Shown: piece by piece, positions 4,901 to 7,888 of the stretch
Layout: every line of letters begins with the position of its first letter
Numbering within the stretch: the first letter of the stretch is position 1
Assembly (NCBI GenBank): GCA_003487805.1
Contig: DNNE01000201.1
Span: forward strand, 2,792-10,679
Reading direction: 5' to 3'
DNA: 7,888 nucleotides
From: Blastocatellia bacterium
Lineage (GTDB): Bacteria; Acidobacteriota; Blastocatellia; Pyrinomonadales; Pyrinomonadaceae
Made by a program: the position numbers and the translations under genes
The notes under the pieces: model-generated
What the model was told of the DNA's origin: nothing
Databases searched by the model: none
Seen by the model: only the letters and a program-made list of their open reading frames with translations

Positions 4901-6595
4901 ATGAATCAAAGACGTTCCCCCAGGGTTGCACTCATATCGTTTACTTTCGTTCTCCTCTTCACACTAATTGGTTCAGTTACATTAGAAGGATACGCAGGCT
5001 CGAGACACGGGCGAGGCCGAGCTGCGGCTCGCGGTCGTGCCTCATCGCGTCGAGGTGGCAGGGCATCGCGACGCGAGTCAGCGCGCGCGGGCCGACGCGG
5101 CGGTCGCGTACATCTCTCGAAACGTGAGAGACGGGCCGAGCAAGCGCGGTCCGCGAAGGAACAATCTGCCTACATCGCCAAGCTGCAAAAGCGTGCCGGA
5201 CACAAACTCAGCAAACGCGAACTGGCCGCAGAGATGCGCAAGTTCAATTCCACTCATCGTCGGGCCCTGGAAGAAGCTCGCCGTCGAGCGGAAGCCGCGC
5301 GGCAAGCAGCAATCGCGCGTCAGCGCGCCATCGACGAAGGCATGCGCAACGAAGCCGAGGCGAACATCGCGAAAGACAGCACGGTCGGTGAGGACCTCGA
5401 AGTTCGCAAGGCCGCAGTCGCGGCTCTGGGACATCATGCCGGCACCGTCGTCGTCATGGATCCAAAGACAGGTCGCGTCTACACGGTGGTCAATCAGGAT
5501 TGGGCTTTGCGGCGAGGATTCAAACCCTGCTCTACGATCAAGCTGGTTACGGGCGTCGCCGGAATTTCCGAAAAGGTCATCCAACCAGTTGAGACCGTCA
5601 GCGTCGGCGGCAACTATAGTCTAAACCTGACCGAGGCGCTCGCCCATTCGAACAACACCTACTTTCAACGCGTAGGCGGCGAGGTTGGCTTTGACAAAAT
5701 GGTCGGCTACGCCCGCGAGATGGGCCTGGGCGAAAAGACTGGAATCAATTACGCGAACGAGTACGCCGGACGCGTGCCGCTATTCAAATCGGGATACGCC
5801 GTAAACCATATGAGTTCTCACGGCGACGATTTTGAAGTGACAGCCATCCAATTAGCGTCACTCGTTTCCGCGATGTCGAATGGCGGCAAACTGTTGACGC
5901 CGCACCTGCCGCGCACAGTTGATGAGAACGACAAGTTCAAGACTGAAACCCGCCGCAAGATAAACATAAGCTCCGACACCTTGAACCGAATGTTACCGGG
6001 CATGGTCGGCGCCGTGAATTACGGTTCCGGCCGGAAGGCTTATCGCCCCGAGCAGACAGTCGCGGGTAAGACGGGCACTTGTATTGGACAGGGAGCGTGG
6101 CTCGGCTTGTTTACTTCATACGCGCCGGTAGTAAATCCAAAATTGGCCGTAGTTGTCATCACGCGCGGAACTGATGCGCACAACCATTTGCCGGCCGCAG
6201 TCGCCGGTGATATCTATCGCGCATTGAGTACGCGGTTCGGCACGCAGATCGACTTCCAGGTCGCGCAGACTGCCGACGATGAGGAAACACCAACAAAAGA
6301 TAAGAAGGCAGCTGCCGTCGATGAGGAAGCTCAAGAGACAAAGGCGGCCACTCAGGCTGAGGAGAAAGCAATAGAAGAGAAAGCAGAAGCTGCCGCCGCA
6401 GAAGCTGGTTCAACTTCGGCGACGACCAATGCGAACACTGGGGCCGCGCCTGAACCAACCAGCAAAGTGAAGTCGACGGTCATGCCGGTTGATAACAAGC
6501 CGAAGGCCAATTCGAAAACAACCGCGCCGGCCAAGCCCGCCGCGAATCAACCAAACGATGGCCGGCCGCGCAAGACTAAACCAGATCAGCAGTAG
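4901..6595 (+). CDS. Penicillin-binding transpeptidase with Arg-rich N-terminal linker and low-complexity tail
   Basis: The 564-residue protein has an N-terminal signal or anchor helix (about 9-28). An arginine-rich stretch follows (35-78, 17 Arg in 44 residues), then a charged Ala/Glu/Arg helix likely to form a coiled coil (about 78-160). The penicillin-binding transpeptidase domain is at about 175-450. Its active-site motifs are in order: S211-T-I-K214 (SxxK, nucleophile S211), S250-N-N252 (SxN) and K390-T-G-T393 (KTGT). The tail (about 455-564) is rich in Ala, Glu, Lys, Thr and Pro and looks disordered. The predicted role is cross-linking of peptidoglycan stem peptides outside the inner membrane, with sensitivity to beta-lactams. 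It lacks a recognisable class B dimerisation domain or glycosyltransferase domain, so it is not a standard FtsI, PBP2 or class A enzyme. A class D beta-lactamase-like activity cannot be excluded. It is monocistronic, with its own ribosome binding site and terminator. Confidence 0.88.
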   Translation: MNQRRSPRVALISFTFVLLFTLIGSVTLEGYAGSRHGRGRAAARGRASSRRGGRASRRESARAGRRGGRVHLSKRERRAEQARSAKEQSAYIAKLQKRAGHKLSKRELAAEMRKFNSTHRRALEEARRRAEAARQAAIARQRAIDEGMRNEAEANIAKDSTVGEDLEVRKAAVAALGHHAGTVVVMDPKTGRVYTVVNQDWALRRGFKPCSTIKLVTGVAGISEKVIQPVETVSVGGNYSLNLTEALAHSNNTYFQRVGGEVGFDKMVGYAREMGLGEKTGINYANEYAGRVPLFKSGYAVNHMSSHGDDFEVTAIQLASLVSAMSNGGKLLTPHLPRTVDENDKFKTETRRKINISSDTLNRMLPGMVGAVNYGSGRKAYRPEQTVAGKTGTCIGQGAWLGLFTSYAPVVNPKLAVVVITRGTDAHNHLPAAVAGDIYRALSTRFGTQIDFQVAQTADDEETPTKDKKAAAVDEEAQETKAATQAEEKAIEEKAEAAAAEAGSTSATTNANTGAAPEPTSKVKSTVMPVDNKPKANSKTTAPAKPAANQPNDGRPRKTKPDQQ

Positions 6596-6640
6596 GATCG
6601 TGGAACACTCTGGCGGTTGGTTTTACAACAAATAATCAAG

Positions 6641-6682
6641 TGCCGGGCTCTCGTAAGCAGTTTGCGAGAGTTCGGCATTTTT
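6641..6682 (+). terminator. Rho-independent terminator of the transpeptidase gene
   Basis: The left arm 6641-6653 (TGCCGGGCTCTCG) pairs along its full length with 6665-6677 (CGAGAGTTCGGCA), with two G-U pairs in the middle and an 11-nt loop. Five T residues (6678-6682) follow directly. It lies 45 bp after the stop codon of the transpeptidase gene. Confidence 0.9.
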
Positions 6683-6722
6683 GATGTGATCGTGCGACAG
6701 TGCGATAGTGTGCGCTTCAAGC

Positions 6723-6752
6723 TTGACACTAAACCCAGTGTTGCATGATTAT
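6723..6752 (+). promoter_or_regulatory. Candidate sigma-70 promoter of the exported TPR-like gene
   Basis: A perfect -35 TTGACA (6723-6728) is followed after 18 bp by GATTAT (6747-6752), which matches four of six -10 positions. It lies about 160 bp before the start at 6914 and just after the upstream terminator, the expected place for a new transcription unit. An inverted repeat ACACT-N6-AGTGT (6726-6730, 6737-6741) overlaps the -35 and the spacer and could be an operator. Confidence 0.45.
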
Positions 6753-6815
6753 TGCCGCTCTGCGCCGCAGTAGATCCCCAGACCAAAGTAGTAAGTGACA
6801 ACGAGCGGCTCGCTA

Positions 6816-6869
6816 ATTGCATCTTAGAACTTGCGCCGAAGGGCGCCATGCAATCCGACGAGGTTGCAT
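6816..6869 (+). promoter_or_regulatory. Leader RNA with two competing stems (TTGCAT/ATGCAA)
   Basis: ATTGCAT (6816-6822) can pair with ATGCAAT (6848-6854), enclosing an inner hairpin GCGCC-GAAG-GGCGC (6833-6846). The same ATGCAA (6848-6853) can instead pair with a second TTGCAT at 6864-6869, so the two stems exclude each other. The element ends 25 nt before the GGAGG (6895-6899) of the downstream gene, where a switch in folding could affect translation or transcription. It matches no riboswitch class that I recognise, and the repeats could be chance. Confidence 0.35.
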
Positions 6870-6913
6870 CTGCAGTCGCAAGGGAAAATTGATCGGAGGC
6901 TATTAACAACAAA

Positions 6914-7888
6914 ATGAAACGCATCATCAAACTATTAGCGCTGGTTGCGACGTTGGCAGTGTTTGCTGTTCCCGCACTGGCCCAGAAGCAAGAGTGCACT
7001 GACGATAATAAGGGCACCTGGTACAAAACCTTTTACGATAACTATAAAGGTGATGCCGCCGCGCAAAAGGTAGCCTACGACAATGCGAAGATGTATCTCG
7101 ATTCCTGTCCTGCCGACCCAAATGACAAGCAGGCCGCGTTCATGCAAAAGTTCGTCGACGCCGTTAACGTCTCGCGACAAAAAGCGTCAACCGGAAAGGA
7201 ATTTGAAAAAGCAGTTGCCGATAAGAAGTATGCGGACCAGGTGAGATTAGGAAAGGAACTTCTTAATAGTGATCCTGATAACGCCGACATTAACACCATC
7301 CTTGGTATCGCCGGTTTAGCGGATGGCAGTCTCTTAAAAGAGTCCGCCACCTACGCTGCCAAAGCGATTCAATTGATCGACACGGGAAAACCCCTTAAGG
7401 CTTATCCGCATGACGCGGCTCTGGCGTATCTCAACTGGACAATTGGCAAATCGAAGTTAGCGAGCGCACCGGCTGATGCCATTACCGATCTTCTGAAAGT
7501 GGCCAAGATCGAAAGTGATGCGAAAAAGAATCCGCAACTCTATATTGACTTGGCTGCCGCTTATGAGACTGGACCGCGCGCCAAACTGAGCGTGGATTAT
7601 AAGTCGTCCGTGAAACCGGACGGGACTGAAACGGACCAGAGCAAAGTCATCCTGGAAAACCTTAACCACGTGATCGATAACCAAATTGACGCGATGGCTC
7701 GGGCTGCAGCGTTTACGTCAGACGCGGCAAAGAAAAAAGAGATCGTTACTGATTTAGCGGCTCTCTATAAATATCGTAACAAGGAAGCGACCGATGCCAA
7801 CGTAACTGAATTGGTGGCCAGTGTGGTGTCGAAACCAATTCCTGAGCCGCCCACACCAATTACTTCTTTGCCGACAACCACGCCGGTA
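6914..7888 (+). CDS. Exported TPR-like repeat protein, 3' end beyond window
   Basis: The first 325 codons are open to the window edge with no stop, so the gene is incomplete here. MKRIIK followed by a hydrophobic core and ALA|Q (residues 21-24) is a clear Sec signal peptide. The mature part is helical and rich in Lys, Asp and Ala. Segments such as KKYADQVRLGKELLNSDPDNADINTILGI (104-132 region) and the following helices resemble tetratricopeptide repeats. Two cysteines, C28 and C65, flank the first helical part and could form a disulfide. Near the edge (about 306-325) the sequence becomes Pro/Thr-rich, suggesting a linker to a further domain. The function is unknown; a periplasmic or outer-membrane scaffold is plausible. 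GGAGG at 6895-6899 lies 14 nt before the ATG, a long spacing. Codon usage resembles its neighbours. Confidence 0.85.
   Translation, partial: MKRIIKLLALVATLAVFAVPALAQKQECTDDNKGTWYKTFYDNYKGDAAAQKVAYDNAKMYLDSCPADPNDKQAAFMQKFVDAVNVSRQKASTGKEFEKAVADKKYADQVRLGKELLNSDPDNADINTILGIAGLADGSLLKESATYAAKAIQLIDTGKPLKAYPHDAALAYLNWTIGKSKLASAPADAITDLLKVAKIESDAKKNPQLYIDLAAAYETGPRAKLSVDYKSSVKPDGTETDQSKVILENLNHVIDNQIDAMARAAAFTSDAAKKKEIVTDLAALYKYRNKEATDANVTELVASVVSKPIPEPPTPITSLPTTTPV

Noticed and set aside
5078..5584. 168-codon minus-strand frame inside the transpeptidase gene
   Set aside because: It is an antisense shadow produced by the GC-rich, Arg-rich coding sequence. The plus-strand protein has intact catalytic motifs.
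6586..7026. 146-codon minus-strand frame
   Set aside because: It is antisense to the transpeptidase end, the terminator and the signal peptide of the exported protein. Its sequence is low in protein character and has no domain.

Overview
The window looks like chromosomal DNA of a free-living, moderately GC-rich Gram-negative bacterium. Several proteins carry Sec signal peptides or a lipoprotein signal, and there is a sigma-54 activator. The gene style (orphan excisionase-type HTH proteins, TPR-like secreted proteins, GC-rich intergenic palindromes) reminds me of Acidobacteriota such as Blastocatellia. That placement is an impression, not something the sequence proves. I see no phage, transposase, CRISPR, rRNA or tRNA.

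Layout. Positions 1-95 hold a GC hairpin with an A-tract (a minus-strand terminator or REP-like element). A small plus-strand HTH protein (96-338) follows. A long palindrome (341-399) separates it from a convergent five-gene minus-strand cluster. Read 5' to 3', that cluster is a membrane sensor histidine kinase (4600-3053), an NtrC-type sigma-54 response regulator (3007-1655), a lipoprotein with a DsbD N-terminal-like domain (1671-1138), a 70-residue two-helix membrane protein (1141-929) and an exported NTF2-like protein (939-403). The last four genes overlap in series by 17, 4 and 11 bp, so they are very probably one transcript. A structured divergent region (4601-4900) separates the cluster from a plus-strand penicillin-binding transpeptidase (4901-6595) with a strong intrinsic terminator (6641-6682). 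A 230-base leader then precedes an exported TPR-like protein that runs off the right edge (6914-7888). The leader has a promoter candidate and repeated TTGCAT/ATGCAA blocks.

How the genes may work together. The kinase probably senses an extracytoplasmic signal and phosphorylates the regulator, which would drive sigma-54 promoters elsewhere, since I found no convincing -24/-12 site here. The three small exported or membrane proteins translationally coupled behind the regulator suggest an envelope maintenance or redox module. The divergent transpeptidase acts on peptidoglycan in the same compartment. These links are inferred from gene order only.

The most unusual items are the transpeptidase with an arginine-rich linker and low-complexity tail, the DsbD-alpha lipoprotein coupled to an NtrC system, and the switch-like leader before the last gene.
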